Source of the DNA: Gnetum montanum
Taxonomy: Eukaryota; Streptophyta; Gnetopsida; Gnetales; Gnetaceae
Reading direction: 5' to 3'
Assembly (NCBI GenBank): GCA_015680685.1
Contig: MNCI01008582.1
Coordinates: forward strand, 495,427-559,426
DNA length: 64,000 bases
Positions 1-10,885 of the stretch are shown piece by piece. Every line of letters begins with the position of its first letter. The stretch's first letter is position 1. The position numbers and the translations under genes are program-made. The notes below the pieces were generated by a model. It had not been told where the DNA came from, searched no databases, and was given only the letters and a program-made list of their open reading frames with translations.

Positions 1-2070
1 GGAGGTCTATCAACGCCGCACCCCCAGTCACCCATGAAGTTGTTCAGCTGGAATTGTCGGGGACAGGGTACCCCATACAAAAGAAATACCCTGCGTAGAA
101 TAGTTAAAGCTGAGAATTGTGATATTGTATGTCTCCAGGAGACAAAACTTCAGGCAATGGAGGCACATTTCCTCCAATGGGACGAGTGGAATACCCAAAT
201 GCATCCCTGCTTAGGCAGAGCTAGTGGCATTGCCATCCTTGCCCAATACACCATGAATCTCGTGGATGTTTCCCATTGGGCCCTCACTGTCCAGCTCCCC
301 TCACAAGGGGTTTGGCTGACCAATTTCTACGGTGCATAGAACTGGGAGCAGCGGCTCCATGAGTTGACACGAGTGGCGCGGCTGGTTCCAGACCACAGGT
401 CATGGATTTTGGCCGGGGACTTCAACAAGCGCCTACATCCGTGGGAGAAATCAGGGGGAGCTGCCCCCCGCCACCCAAAGCGACTGAATTCCAGAGTTTT
501 CTTACAACCTTTTCTTTGGTTGACCTACCCATTGAGAACTGCCGATTCACCTGTAGTAACCGAAGGAAAGGCCCGGATCATGTCCTCACCCGTATTGATC
601 GGGTTTGCGTCAGCACAGACATGATACTCCGTTCCTCAGTGCGGGTGACGGGACATGAAAGGGTGGCTTCTGATCACCGCTCGCTGACCGTCACCATCGG
701 ACCAGACAAGCCTGGCACCCCGCGCCCCTTTCGTTTCGAAGCTTCCTGGATAGCCAAACCATGGTTGAAGCCACTGGTGGAGGAGATCTGGACGGACTAT
801 CAGCCCAGCCAGGAGGACCCTCGAAACTTCCTACGGGAAGCTTTACTCCGGCTGAAATGGGCTATCAAGGGCCTACCGGTGGCTAACAAGTTTTCCTTCC
901 GAACGGGTCTGTGTGAGCTTCGGGACAAGCTCGGCCGAATACAAGCACAGCAGGAGGCAGGGGAGGATCTCCATGCAGAGGAGCAGCACGCGCTGCAGCA
1001 GCTGCAGGCCCTGGATCAAGAGGAGGAAACCTACTGGCGGCAGCGCTCCCGGGTGCGCTGGATCAGGGACAGAGACCGATAGACCAGATTCTTCTTTGCC
1101 ATGGCCAAGTCGCAGGGGGGCGGCATGCCTAGAAGTCTCCGAGACCAGAACGGGGACATCGTTGATGACCCGCAGCACATGGCACAGATGCTGGCACAAT
1201 ACTATGGAGGGATTTGGGCCAAGCACCCCACTAGGCCGGTCTCGATCCCTGTTCCATGAGTGTTGTGCGCGCAAGATAATGCTCGGTTATTGGCCCCTTT
1301 CTCTTGGCAGGAACTCACGGCCACGATCCAAAGCATGCCGGGAGGGAAAGCACCTGGACCTGACAGGTGGACCCTCGAGTTTTTCAAAACATTCCTGGAT
1401 ATCGTGGGCCCCAATCTACTTGATGCACTGAACCTCATGCTGGCCAGGAGACAGATCCGTAGGGAGATAAATTGCTCACGAATTGTGTGCATCCCAAAGC
1501 AAGTTGACGCACAACGTCCTGAGCAGTTTCGCCCTATCGGAGTGTGCAACGTGATCCTCCGAATCTTCTCCAAATTGCTGGTGCATAGGCTTTCGCCGCT
1601 CATGCCCAAGCTAGTGGGAAAGAACCAGGCAGGCTTTGTGCAGGGACGGGTCATCCAGGACCAGATCCTCCTCATACAGGAGGTGATCCACTCACTTGGG
1701 ACCTCGGGCTTCCCTAGCCTCTGCCTCAAGCTGGACATCACGAAAGCTTACGACACCCTAAGTTGGGAGGCTCTGCAGACCATCATGCAACGAAAAGGCT
1801 TTGACCCGCAATTCACCCGGTTGTGCATTCACCTACAATCCTCGACAGGGTTCTCCTTTGATGTGGGGGGGCGGTTGTGGGGCCTCGCATCCCCTGGGAG
1901 GGGGCTGAGGCAAGGGGACCCACTCTCCCCCTCCTCTTCATTATAGCCATGGATCTAATGCAACATTACTGCAGTACCTCCGGGGTGGATGGGCTTAGCA
2001 TCGCAGGGGTGACGTGTCGGGCGGAACATTATGCGGATGACACGATGCTGCTTAGCAGGGCAGCGAGGGT
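1..2070 (+). mobile_element. LINE-A: L1-type ORF2 fragment, endonuclease plus RT (truncated both ends)
   Basis: This is part of ORF2 of an L1-type non-LTR retrotransposon. The apurinic endonuclease starts at ATG 34 and shows its catalytic signatures: WNCRG, LQETKL, AGDFN and SDHRS (to about 690). A linker follows, then the reverse transcriptase at 1260-2055 with LDITKAYDT and an intact YADDT at 2030-2044. Damage is light: in-frame stops at 337, 1080 and 1257 fit C-to-T changes of CAG or CGA codons, one frameshift lies near 455-480, and a one-base deletion lies near 1930. It is GC-richer and less decayed than copies B, C and E, so it is probably the youngest. The 5' end lies left of the window. 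The RT breaks off at 2070 against a copia gag fragment. Confidence 0.9.
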
Positions 2071-2178
2071 AGCATTTTTATTTTACATGCCCTTTCCTTT
2101 TGCAAAATATACAAGTGAAATAATCTCTAGATTTGGATTTACCTTTGTTTACGTCTTCATTTTTTGAGGCTTCTTCCT
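2071..2178 (-). pseudogene. Ty1/copia gag zinc-knuckle fragment
   Basis: On the minus strand this AT-rich block encodes a Lys/Ser-rich stretch and then CIFCKRKGHVK, an in-frame stop, and KC. That is a CX2CX4HX4C retroviral zinc knuckle at 2113-2072. It continues the copia gag read at 4171-3541; LINE-F is inserted between the two pieces. The left end abuts LINE-A. Taken alone this block is short, but motif spacing and context support the call. Confidence 0.65.
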
Positions 2179-3535
2179 TTTTTTTTGAGAAAATGTTCGG
2201 GAGTGTATTACTGAAAAATTATAGTACAAGAGTATACAATTAGAGGGTCATCAAAAATGGCCCGCAGAGGAGGGCATGGGGTGGAAGCACCCATGCAAAA
2301 ATCCGGCGTCACAAATGACAAGTGCTCCCCTGGGACGAGGGGGTGCCCCCCCCCCCCCCCGGAAAAAAGGGGGGGGCAAAACCAAAAGCGGGGGGGGGGG
2401 GGGGGGGCGCAAAAGAAAGCAAAAAGGACCCGCATCACCGATGGGGAGGGGCCCTGTCCCCAACCCTTACGGGTGAGTCGGCAAACGACGACAGGTGCAG
2501 TGCGGACGTTCTAGCTCATGGAGCAGGTCCAAAGTGTTGTGATGATCCTCAGTGTCCATGAAGTTTGCCGTCTACTGGATACCCTGCATAGCAAACTCCC
2601 GCCTGCTCCAGTCCGTCGGTGAATCCCCCGCGTCCAGACGGAAACACGCCAAGGTTCGACAAATATGTCTCCGGAGCTCCCCCCAGGTGCTCTCACAGCT
2701 GATGCCCAAGATGAGGTAGGGGCATCGCCCCCCCACCCCCCCTAAGCCACTGTCGAGCACTGTGCTCGTGTGCCTGGTCAAGCTGTCTTTGCCTCTACTC
2801 CTCCTCCTCCTGTAAGCGTTCATGCTCCGCCCTCTCCGCCTCTTCCTAAGCTCTACGGGCCGCATCCTCCTGTCTCAACTCCTCCCGCATCTGGGCCCAG
2901 ATCTCGTCAATAAGTCGGGCCCGAGCAGCCTCCGCCATTAGCTCATGTTGTCTCATCCGCTCCTGTTCCCGTTTGTGGAACTGGGCTTCCAGGTCAGCCC
3001 GAGACTGAGCAAGGGCCTCATTCCACCTGGCCTCCCACTCACGCCGCTCCGCCTCCCGCATAGCGGTTGCGGCTCTCTGCTTGGCCTGTTGTAGTTCTTC
3101 AACCCAGTTTGAGCGGTCGCTAGGGGGGTCTAGCAAGGGGGGAGCCGTCCTGATAGCAGGGAGGGGCGGATTTCGCTAGAAGCGGCATCCCCACACGAAG
3201 GCTGTCATTGGCAGGGTCCAACGGGCCCCCCGGCTGGGCGAGGCCGAGAGGTCAGGGGGGGCAGCAGCAAGGGCGACCCCCCGCGGGGGGGCCAAGGTTG
3301 ACGGGCCAGGCGCCCCCCCAACTCCCTGCCATAGAGCCAAGATCAACCCCGAATGTCAGCCGCGTCGCTTAAGAACGAGAACCTCCAGGAAAAAACGCAG
3401 GAGGTTAATCTGGAGGCCTAACTTCAAACAACGCATAAAGACAAAGTGCAAACCCTAAAGTTTGGACGCATTGCCAGACTAGACGAAAAAGCGGTCCACC
3501 AGATCGGCCGCCTAGGCCCAAAGACGGGGGAGGGA
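2179..3535 (-). mobile_element. LINE-F: 5'-truncated LINE 3' part, inserted in copia gag
   Basis: This minus-strand copy contains only the 3' part of the LINE. It has the segment that follows zf-RVT (matches LINE-C around 14560-14780), a charged coiled coil (about 3136-2830, rich in E, R, A and Q), the C-terminal domain ending at a stop at 2469-2467, a 3' UTR, and a terminal TTTTCTC followed by an A run (T run at about 2180-2190 on the plus strand). The terminus matches those of LINE-C and LINE-E. Long homopolymers lie in the 3' UTR: 15 C at 2346-2360 and 18 G at 2390-2407. 5' truncation is usual for target-primed LINE insertions. I could not find a convincing target duplication. Confidence 0.8.
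2467..2800 (-). pseudogene. LINE-F C-terminal H/C-motif domain
   Basis: This is the end of the LINE ORF, following the coiled coil. It reads RCPYLILGIS, then an Arg-rich segment, an in-frame TAG (from CAG), FMDTEDHH, LDLLH and CTCRRLPTH, then TAA at 2469-2467. The same domain occurs at 10186-10498, 15330-15633, 16580-16880 and 27640-27953. The LD-x2-H-x6-C-x-C-x2-LP spacing is conserved and suggests a small metal-binding fold. I do not recognise the family and assign no function. Confidence 0.7.
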
Positions 3536-3540
3536 AGATC

Positions 3541-4200
3541 TGGTTTTTCATCAAATTTCTCTTCATTCTTCTTAGATTTTCCTTGGTTTTTAGCCATAAA
3601 ACCATGCTCATAATTATGGTTGATATTTTTCATATTTTCAAAGGTTCTAATTTGAGCAACCAAGTCATCAATTGTAAAAAAACTAAAATCATGTCTTTGA
3701 ACAAAGGTCATGATCATGTTTTGATATTTGAGTCATTATACAAAGCAACAATAACTTTAGAACCTTGTATCTTTGTGAGAAGACACATCTGTATTCAGCA
3801 ACATGTAATAACCATTCATGCATTTTCATAAAGAAATCTTTTATGTACTCAACTCTTCTAATTTGATGTTTTTCAAATTGAATTCTATGTAAAAGTTCTT
3901 AAATTTGCTGATTTTCAAGGATGCATTGATAATTAAGATAAATTTTATTTCATACATCTTTGGTTGTCTTCAAAGAATATAATCTTCCAACAATTATTGA
4001 TAAGACATTCAAGATAATGATCATTTTTGAAACTATATTCTTCTTCTTTGTTCTTTCATAGTCTTCCAATTGTGTTATAGTGAGGTTGTCAAAATCATTA
4101 ATTTCATCAAATTCAGCTATAACAATGCTCCATACATCATTGATTTCACGTAAACCTCTCATCACAGTCAACCAAGCATAAAATATTTACTATTGAATAC
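3541..4200 (-). pseudogene. Ty1/copia gag (DUF4219/UBN2-like) remnant
   Basis: Minus-strand reading gives REINDVWSIV, a Lys-rich linker, SKMIIILNVLSIIVGRLYSLKTTKDVW and further downstream blocks. This is the usual layout of copia Gag N-terminal and UBN2 regions. The downstream part (3717-3541) continues to a Lys/Glu-rich linker and is cut by LINE-F; the zinc knuckle reappears at 2113-2072. Stops and frameshifts interrupt it, so it is a fossil. No protease, integrase or RT of this element is seen beyond 2071. Confidence 0.7.
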
Positions 4201-4204
4201 AATT

Positions 4205-4600
4205 CGGCATTTGGAATTTCTTAATTGTTATTCATCCTGAATTGCTTGAATGTCTAAACTCTAGCCTTCTCTTTTGGTACCAAATTATCAACATTGCAAT
4301 AGCGGAAGCTCCAATTCTGAGCAAGAAATTCTTCAAAAGAGGTTTACTAACCCTTAAAACAGATCCAGGAATAAATTTGGATTGTTTAATCATTGAATTG
4401 TGTGTTACTTGGTACTTTTGCTGTTGGTTGATAGAGAGAATAAGAGAAGAAGAAAGCGAGGAGATGACTTGCTACTGCAATTGTTTGTTTCTGTATTCCT
4501 CATCAATAACATCAACAAAGAACATCAATTCATCAAGCTTTTCTTCATTATACAAAGGAGAGGAAAGGATTCCAACCTATAGAAATGGGTAGGGAGCATT
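4205..4600 (-). repeat. Copia leader, tRNA-Met-type primer site and 5' LTR remnant
   Basis: Just upstream of the minus-strand copia gag, TTTGGTACCAAAAG at about 4287-4274 resembles the plant tRNA-iMet primer-binding site TGGTATCAGAGC, with transitions. The AT-rich sequence to about 4600 ends on the LTR side in GTTGATAAT and is taken as the 5' LTR. The outer LTR boundary and partner LTR could not be defined. The plus-strand reading frame at 4242-4592 has no recognisable protein. Confidence 0.45.
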
Positions 4601-4689
4601 ATACATCATTTGAGGTCCAATTAAATTTGCCCAAAACATTTTAAAATGAATTTTTAATAGGTAGTTGGGTCTATTATGGGACCATCATT

Positions 4690-4845
4690 TGCAATGATGG
4701 TCAGGTGCTTGTTTCTCAAGTAGAAAACCTGAATTCAAGCCTGGGCCCAACCACTCAAAGAAGTTAGGCTCTCGCTCATCTACCAACCCTCCCAAGACCT
4801 TGCTTAGCAGGATGAGCACTGTGGCTCCAAGTGATGATCCTAGTT
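4690..4845 (+). repeat. tRNA-headed SINE candidate, copy 1
   Basis: The block starts with an A-box-like TGGTCAGGTGCTTG. About 30 bases later it has a degenerate B-box, GAATTCAAGCC. A body follows that contains TTAGGCT, CGCTCA, ACCCTCCCAAGACCTTGC and GATGAGCA. The same order occurs at 22235-22397, where the B-box is a clean GGTTCAAGCC. The two copies sit in unrelated flanks, so this is a dispersed repeat; the promoter-like head suggests a Pol III SINE. Confidence 0.5.
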
Positions 4846-5724
4846 ACATCTATTATCAAGTGTATCTATCCATCAAATACATTAATTTAATTTTTCATAA
4901 AAGCATGTCTTTTGAAATTTCAAACCCATTTTTCCTTATTTTTATTTGAAAAATCATTAAAATCATCATAAGGATCCTCCCTTAATTTTAGCAAATTAAC
5001 TATTGCTTAAGAGGCTTCTAATGCATTTAATTTTGTGACATTGTGCCTATACAATGTGATTTTGCATTTCCATATTGAAGATCATCTAACTCAAAGAATT
5101 CAGTCACCATCACACCATGAGTTCAATTATTTTTAGGTTTTATGCTACACAAAGCAAGCTTGACTCAACCATCATTTTTGAAATACATTGATATGTCTCC
5201 CAATAAGTGACCCGGGATCATATGTGAAATGAGGATGCATAAATGGCATATGAATCATTGAAAACATTTAGCTGTTATGCAGCTCTACCTCCTTGGGCCA
5301 ATTAGCTTCAAATATTAGGCCTAAGTAAGCATATGTAAGAGTAGAGTTGGATTCATTTCCAAAGTCGGGTATATATTAAAAATTGAACAATACAACCCAT
5401 CAATTCAAAGTATGAAAATGAATATATTATAATAAAAAAATTATTTAGTGTTCCCTAGAAATGCTACATGCTACACACAAGGCATACCAACCAAATACAT
5501 CATTCAACTTATTGTTAATGGTGAATTTAGGTGAATTACTTATCCTAGGGCCCAAAGGACATCTAATCATAATTTGCATAAGTTTATTTTATAGAAAGCA
5601 AGTAAACATACATTATTACATTTTTTTTCTTTTCTTTTCCCAAATAAATGAACATTATTGCTAGTAAATAAATGGGGTTACTATATTAAAATAAAAAATA
5701 AAGGAATAATAAATAATTTTCATA
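4846..5724. other. AT-rich sequence with no recognised gene
   Basis: No coding pattern, LTR ends or repeats shared with the rest of the window were seen. The composition changes sharply to GC-rich at about 5740, where LINE-B begins. Confidence 0.6.
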
Positions 5725-5744
5725 GATCATTGGCTTTTGAAATC

Positions 5745-6691
5745 AATGGAGGTGGAGAAAGAGCAGGACAGAGAGCAAGCATGGGAGGGTTAGTGTGCGT
5801 GGGAGGTGCGAGTTTAGCCAAGGGCAGCAATGGGGTTGGGGCACCTGATGGGCTTGTCAACACCAGGGTGCTTGGAGTGGATGGTAGGTCAGGATAGAGA
5901 GGCGTTGGACTCGCAATTGGGTTGTGGGACGACAATGAGGCTTAGGAGTTATTTGGGACGTCGTTGCAAATCAATGGTTCCTTGCATTTGAAGGTCCCTT
6001 GGGTACCCTCGGAGGGTTTGAACATGGTCGAGTGAAACCTTATTCTTTGTTTCATTTCGAGTGGGGTGAGGCCCAAGTTAGAGCTTGTCCGCAAATGGAT
6101 CATTGCCACTTGGGGCCTTGAAAACATCCAAGTGAGGAATTTAACGAAGGAACTTATCCTCTTTGTTTTCCACAGTATCCAAGACCAGGATAGAGTTTTG
6201 TTGGGGCGGTCCATGGTTTTTTGATGCTCAAGGGCTGGCCCTTATGCCATGGTGCCCAGGTGCACATCGGGACCAAGACCTTTCATCTCATGCTCCAGTA
6301 TGGGTTCGAGTCTCAAGGATCCCTTGGGAGCTCTAGATGCCAGCTTTTATCAAGTCACTAGGAGCATTCTTTGGGGATTTCATTGTGCTAGACAAGTTCA
6401 CAACGACAATGGAGCAAGGGTTTTGCTTGATTCTGCATTTTGCAGTCCTTGTCCCCCAAGGATCTGCTCAAAGAAATGGTTCTGGCCCTCCCATCTAGGG
6501 AGGAGAGCATATTGGTTGAATACGAAAACCTGATGGTGGAGAGCACAATGGCAAACACCAGGGCCAGTCAATGTAAGTTTTGTGGTAAGCCAAGACACAA
6601 AAATAAAGCCTATAGGGCTCTGGGAGGAAACCAAGTCGCCAACCAAACCAACATGGATGGATGGATGAAAGTGAAAAGGCGGGGTCGCTAG
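5745..6691 (+). pseudogene. LINE-B ORF1: DUF4283-like domain and CCHC knuckle
   Basis: ORF1 of plant L1 elements is an RNA-binding protein that forms the RNP with ORF2. A Gly-rich N-terminus leads to a DUF4283-like block (about 6060-6240) with SGVRPKLELVRKWI, WGLENIQVRNL and a DRVLLG motif. Then come PKDLLKEMVLALPS and a zinc knuckle at 6572-6613, CKFCGKPRHKNKAY, in which the fourth ligand is Tyr instead of Cys. LINE-C keeps that Cys but has lost the second ligand. Several frameshifts and stops break it. Confidence 0.7.
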
Positions 6692-7100
6692 GCACCCCAC
6701 GCGTGGCCTATTGAGGGGCCAAAAGAGCCCAAAGGGCCCACCAAGTCACCCAAGGAGCCTGGGGCTCTAAAGTCGAATAAGGTGGAGTCATAATCAGGTG
6801 TGGAGATGACATCAACCAATGGGCCGATGTAGCAGTTGAGTTTGGGACCACTTCCTAAGGAGGGTTTTGCCACATCGCCAAATGTGCCTGGCAAAGAACT
6901 ACCTTCCCTAGGGGACTAGGTGTCCGTGGTTCGGGGTTCAACCAAGCCCAACATGGGGAAGATGCCCAGTATAGTGCTGAAATTGGTGAGGGGTTCAAGG
7001 TCTTGACGAAGACCGGGAAGGTCGGCAAGTCATCCACACCACCCAAAAAAAATAGACAAACCCAGTTGGAAATTGATTTAAGGATTCAAACGACCCTAAA

Positions 7101-7136
7101 AGAGGTCTACCAAAAGATATCAACTGGTAGACAATG
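7101..7136 (+). promoter_or_regulatory. Hairpin directly before the LINE-B ORF2 start
   Basis: GGTCTACC at 7104-7111 pairs with GGTAGAC at 7126-7132, leaving a 14-base loop and ending one base before ATG 7134. LINE-E has the same inverted repeat (24658-24664 with 24681-24687) before ATG 24688. It could affect ORF2 translation or reinitiation; that role is inference. Confidence 0.4.
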
Positions 7137-7900
7137 AGAATCATGACCTGGAATTGCAAGGGGCAAGGCACCCCCTATAAACACCATGCCCTAAAGGAGA
7201 TTGTGCATCAGGATAAGTGTGATGTTGTTTGCTTGCAAGAGACCAAGCTACAACAATGAGAATTTGGATTTCTTCAATGGGAAAGCTGGCAAGTGCACCA
7301 AGTGGGTTGCCGAAGGAGAGCTAGAGGATTGGCTGCAATGTCTTGGCTGAATTTCCAGTTGGTGGACTCCTTGGACTGGAGCACTGCCATTCAGTTGCCT
7401 ACTCCAAGTATCTGGCTACCAAATTCTATGGGAAGCAAGAGTGGGAGAAGTAGCTTAACGAGCTCGAGCACGTTGCGATGCTGATCCTTGACAAGTGACA
7501 CTAGATTGTTGTGGGGAACTTTAATGAACACTTGCACGCTTGGGAGAAGATGGGTGAAGACAGCACCGCACCTGTGGGTGTGGAGTAGTTTTTACAATTC
7601 CTGCAACAACATGAGCTAGTGTGGACATTGCAAACTACCATTATACTTGGAGAAACCGTAGAAAGGGTAGTGTCAAAGTGATCTCTCGGATTGACCGAGT
7701 TTGGGTTGGGTCATCCCTCCTATTGGCAAAGGACGTGCACGTCATGAGGACAAAAAGGTGAACCTTAGATCATTAGTCACTAATCTATCAAATTGGGAGG
7801 GAGTCACATCCTCTGATGTCACAATTTCATTTCAAGAGAACCTCGCTCATGAAGCCATGGCTCCAACCTTTAGCAATTGCCATCTAGGACAAATATTCTT
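7134..7900 (+). pseudogene. LINE-B endonuclease domain (dead)
   Basis: The apurinic endonuclease-like domain begins MRIMTWNCKGQGTPYK and has CLQETKLQ. Frameshifts and stops follow. The AGDFN motif reads VGNFN near 7512, a D-to-N change that should abolish catalysis. Homologous domains start at 34, 11250 and 24688. Confidence 0.75.
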
Positions 7901-8335
7901 CGAATAGGGATCCACATGATTTCCTTACCAATGGACTCAGCCTTCTGAAGAAGGAAATTTGCTCACATAGGCAAAAGGAGAAATGTACCTTTCGATCGCA
8001 TTAGGGGATGCTCCAGCAATAGCTTATGGTGATCCAAGCGAGGTAGGAGGGAGGGAAAACTTTGGTTCATGAGGAACATGCTCTCCTTATCGAGCTGCAA
8101 CAACTAGATAAGGAAGAATTGAAGTATTGGAGGCAGCGTTCGAGAACTAGGTGGCTAAAGGATGGGGATTGACTAACCCATTTTTTCTTTGTTATGGCAC
8201 AAGATAACAATCTGGCCAAGAAGGTGCCATGGTTGATTACGCAAGGACAAGTTCTGGAACAAACTCAAGATATAGCACAAGAATTCCGAACCTACTAGGC
8301 GAGCATTTGGAGGGAGAGGGAGGAGGCTTCCACTT

Positions 8336-9790
8336 TTGGTACCCATGATGAGGATCCTCACTGAGGAGGACAACTGTAAACTGCTTGAGCCGTTTTCCTG
8401 GCAAGAGATTGAAGATGCTATGGGGGATCTTAAGCCAAGTAGGGCTCCTAGACCTAATGGATGGCTCATAGAGCTTTTCAAAGAATTTGCGATCGTCCTA
8501 GGGGAGAATATGCTGGATGCAATCAATAGTATGCTCAAATGGAGATAGGTTCATCACAAAATTAATTGCTCATAAATTGTGCTTATCCCCAAAACTGCCT
8601 GCCCATCTAAGCCCTCACATTTCAAGTCAACTGGGGTCTGCAGCATCCTCCTTCAACTATTTACTAAGTTGATTGTTAAAAGGTTGGCTCCTTTGATGCC
8701 AAGTCTAGTCAGTAATAACCAGGCAAGGTTCGTGAAGGATTGGTTCCTACAGGATCAAGTTATCTTGCTACAAGAAATTCTACACTCACTTCGGGCCATG
8801 TGGTATTCAGGTATGTATTTTAAACTATATATTACTAAAGCCTATGATACTGTAAGTTGCAACACTATGAGGGATATCATAGCCCGCAAAGGTTTCAGCT
8901 ATGACTTTGTTAACCTATGCCTCCACATACAATTTTCTGGTGCTTATTCCATTGACCTTGATGGGCAGCTTTGGGGTTTCTCCTCCCCAAGGCAGGCTCT
9001 ATCACCATACCTATTTATCATTGTGATGGACACTTTACAAGATTACTACAAAGTTGAGGGGGTGTAGGGGCTCCACATTGCTAGGGTCAAGTGCATGGCA
9101 AAACATTATGCTAATGACACTATTCTCTTTACTAGAGCTACAGTGCCACAAGCTAAGGTGATGGATTGGGTGCTTGCCCAAATGGCCCAAGGGATCAAGT
9201 TGGAGGTGAGTCAAACCAAGTCTGCTCTTTATCTAACACACACAAATGGCCGGGTGAAGGCAAAAATTATTCAAATCCTAGGGGTCCTATCAAGAACTGC
9301 TCAAATTGTGTACCTTGGATTCCCCATGTTTGCATGGAATAAACGACAGGCCTGCCTCAAATTCCTACAGCATGTACAACAATAGATTGGGCATTGGACA
9401 ACATGGTTTCTAACAAGAAACACCATGATTCTCTTGGCCATGGTTGTGGTTTCTCCAATTGCTAGGTTCACAGTGACTATTGACCAACCCCCCCCCCCCC
9501 CCCCCAGCCCACCCCCACGATATTGAAAACAAAGTGGACCAGTTGATATGCAATTTTATCTAGTCCGGGGAAAAGGGAGACAATGTTTTCATTTAGTGGG
9601 ATGGGATACTGTGGCACGACCTAGGGAAGCAAGCGAGATGGGAATTTTAAAATTTTCTAACCTAGTGACTGTGGGCCATCAATAGTTGGTTCATAGGCTG
9701 ACCTGGACAAACACAAATCAGGTGCCATGGATCCACATCATGCAAAATAAATACCAACAATGGACCACAACTGTCATTTCTTTCCTAGTG
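8336..9790 (+). pseudogene. LINE-B reverse transcriptase (dead)
   Basis: Blocks seen in order are EPFSWQEIEDAM, a Pro-poor APRPNGW, INCS, IVLIPKT, NNQARFVKDWFLQDQ, LYITKAYDT (motif A, Asp to Tyr), WGFSSPRQ joined straight to LSPYLF (RQGDP lost), and YANDT (motif C, first Asp to Asn). The C-terminal AHRLTWTN and MQNKYQQW blocks then run into the coiled-coil region. The usual zf-RVT is absent. Confidence 0.8.
9488..9505 (+). repeat. Homopolymer of 18 C
   Basis: An uninterrupted C run sits inside the RT C-terminal region of LINE-B, where other copies have coding sequence. It is probably a slippage expansion, or possibly a collapsed or poorly read homopolymer. Confidence 0.9.
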
Positions 9791-9829
9791 CTAGAAGATT
9801 CGTAGGAGCTTGCACCTGCAATGGAGATA

Positions 9830-10498
9830 ACTGCGCTGGGTGAGGGTTCGTCCACCATGCAAGCGCAAATTGATGCGACTAGGGAGGAGGCTGCCCTCAG
9901 GGCACAAGATGAGGAGCACAGGGTATGGGAAGAAAAGTGCGTTGCCATGGAGGAGGCATTCCAACGGCAACTAGTTGGGCTGCAACTCGAGCACTAGGAA
10001 ACAGTGGATGAGCTCCAGCAATAGTGGGCAACTGAGAATGCAGCTACTAGGGCAACACTGGAAGACCAGCTCTGTAGAGAGCTTAAGGAGGAGATGCAGT
10101 AGGAAGAGCTCTGGCAACAGATGCTAGAACAAGAGGTAGAGGAGCAACGAGAGAATGAGCAACAGAAGGATGAAGCACACCAACAACAACTAGATTGGGC
10201 TCATGAATAGAATACTATCACTTGGTTGCACAAAGGGAAGTGTTCCTACATCCACATGCATATCAACCATAATACAACCTAGACGGAGATTCGCTACCAT
10301 GTTCAGCTTGCTTCGACTAAGCTGCACCCCAACCGTAACAGTATTGTGGCCACCAAGGTGAGAAAGGCCAAAGCCTTCAAGATATTTCAACAGCCAACCG
10401 CATTCGTTGATACTAAAGCGCATCGTGCATGGCTTGATACGATGCACTTGCAATATAGGCTTGATTGTAAGTGTGCACATCTACCCATACAACGTTGA
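9830..10498 (+). pseudogene. LINE-B coiled coil and C-terminal H/C-motif domain
   Basis: A charged helix (AALRAQDEEHRVWEEK, AMEEAFQRQL, QQLDWAHE) precedes the conserved terminal domain: WLHKGKCSYIHMHINHN, KLHPN, VRKAKAFKIF, AFVDTKAHRAWLDTMH and CKCAHLPIQ, ending at TGA 10496-10498. The coil has about five in-frame stops of the CAG-to-TAG kind. The segment follows RT in this and every other copy that shows it, so it belongs to the 3' part of the LINE. Confidence 0.75.
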
Positions 10499-10629
10499 GA
10501 GTTTTGGTAGTAGTTGAGCTACGGTTTGGATGTGTTTGTTTGGTTTGGTTTCTATCTATTCTTGGTCTACTCTGACAGTCTGGATTGGCAGGAAGGGAGT
10601 TGGTTTTTGGAATTTTCTGTTCATAGTCG

Positions 10630-10885
10630 AGTTTGTTTCACCAAAGGACCTAATAAAGAAGGTTGTCCTGGACCTACCATCGAGTGAGGAAAAAGTGATC
10701 GTCGAATACAAGAATGCGGTTACAAAACCGCGAGTGGCAAAGAAGTCAATGGCGACTCAACATTGTGGAACCTATGGGAAGGCAAGTCATCTGACTACAA
10801 ATTGTAGGATGGATCAAAAGGCACTTGGTCCCAAAAAATCAAAGGTTGGATGGATGATTGTCAGCCGAAAAGGGGGATTCCCTTA
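10630..10885 (+). pseudogene. LINE-C ORF1 C-terminal part with CCHC knuckle
   Basis: PKDLIKKVVLDLPSSEEKV matches the LINE-B ORF1 block PKDLLKEMVLALPSREE. The zinc knuckle at 10764-10805 reads CGTYGKASHLTTNC: ligands 1, 3 and 4 of CX2CX4HX4C are kept and the second Cys is Tyr. The DUF4283-like N-terminal half is missing at the junction with LINE-B. Confidence 0.7.

Larger units (their letters stand above)
5725..10600 (+). mobile_element. LINE-B: ORF1 plus internally deleted ORF2, lacking its A tail
   Basis: This is a near full-length but decayed L1-type LINE. ORF1 (about 5745-6691) is followed by ORF2: endonuclease from ATG 7134, RT 8336-9400, a shortened RT tail to about 9790, coiled coil 9830-10190, and the C-terminal domain to the stop at 10496-10498. 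The zf-RVT and following spacer seen in LINE-C are missing. Active sites are lost: AGDFN became VGNFN, motif A LDITKAYD became LYITKAYD, the RQGDP block is deleted, and YADDT became YANDT (about 9107). An 18-C run lies at 9488-9505. The element runs directly into LINE-C without a poly(A). Confidence 0.85.

Noticed and set aside
34-1082. Endonuclease-like ORFs as a host DNA-repair gene
   Set aside because: They are followed by RT motifs in the same orientation and recur in several copies, so they are LINE ORF2.
1202-1741. Long minus-strand ORF opposite LINE-A RT
   Set aside because: It is the antisense shadow of the RT coding sequence and has no motif of its own; the same applies to 12395-12799, 8173-8538 and 38756-39292.
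2208-2561. Proline/glycine-rich small ORFs around the C and G runs
   Set aside because: They are translations of homopolymers in the LINE-F 3' UTR.
2071-3535. Twin-priming inversion making LINE-A and LINE-F one insertion
   Set aside because: In twin priming the inverted 5' part lies on the side away from the A tail; here LINE-A lies beyond the A tail, with copia sequence between.
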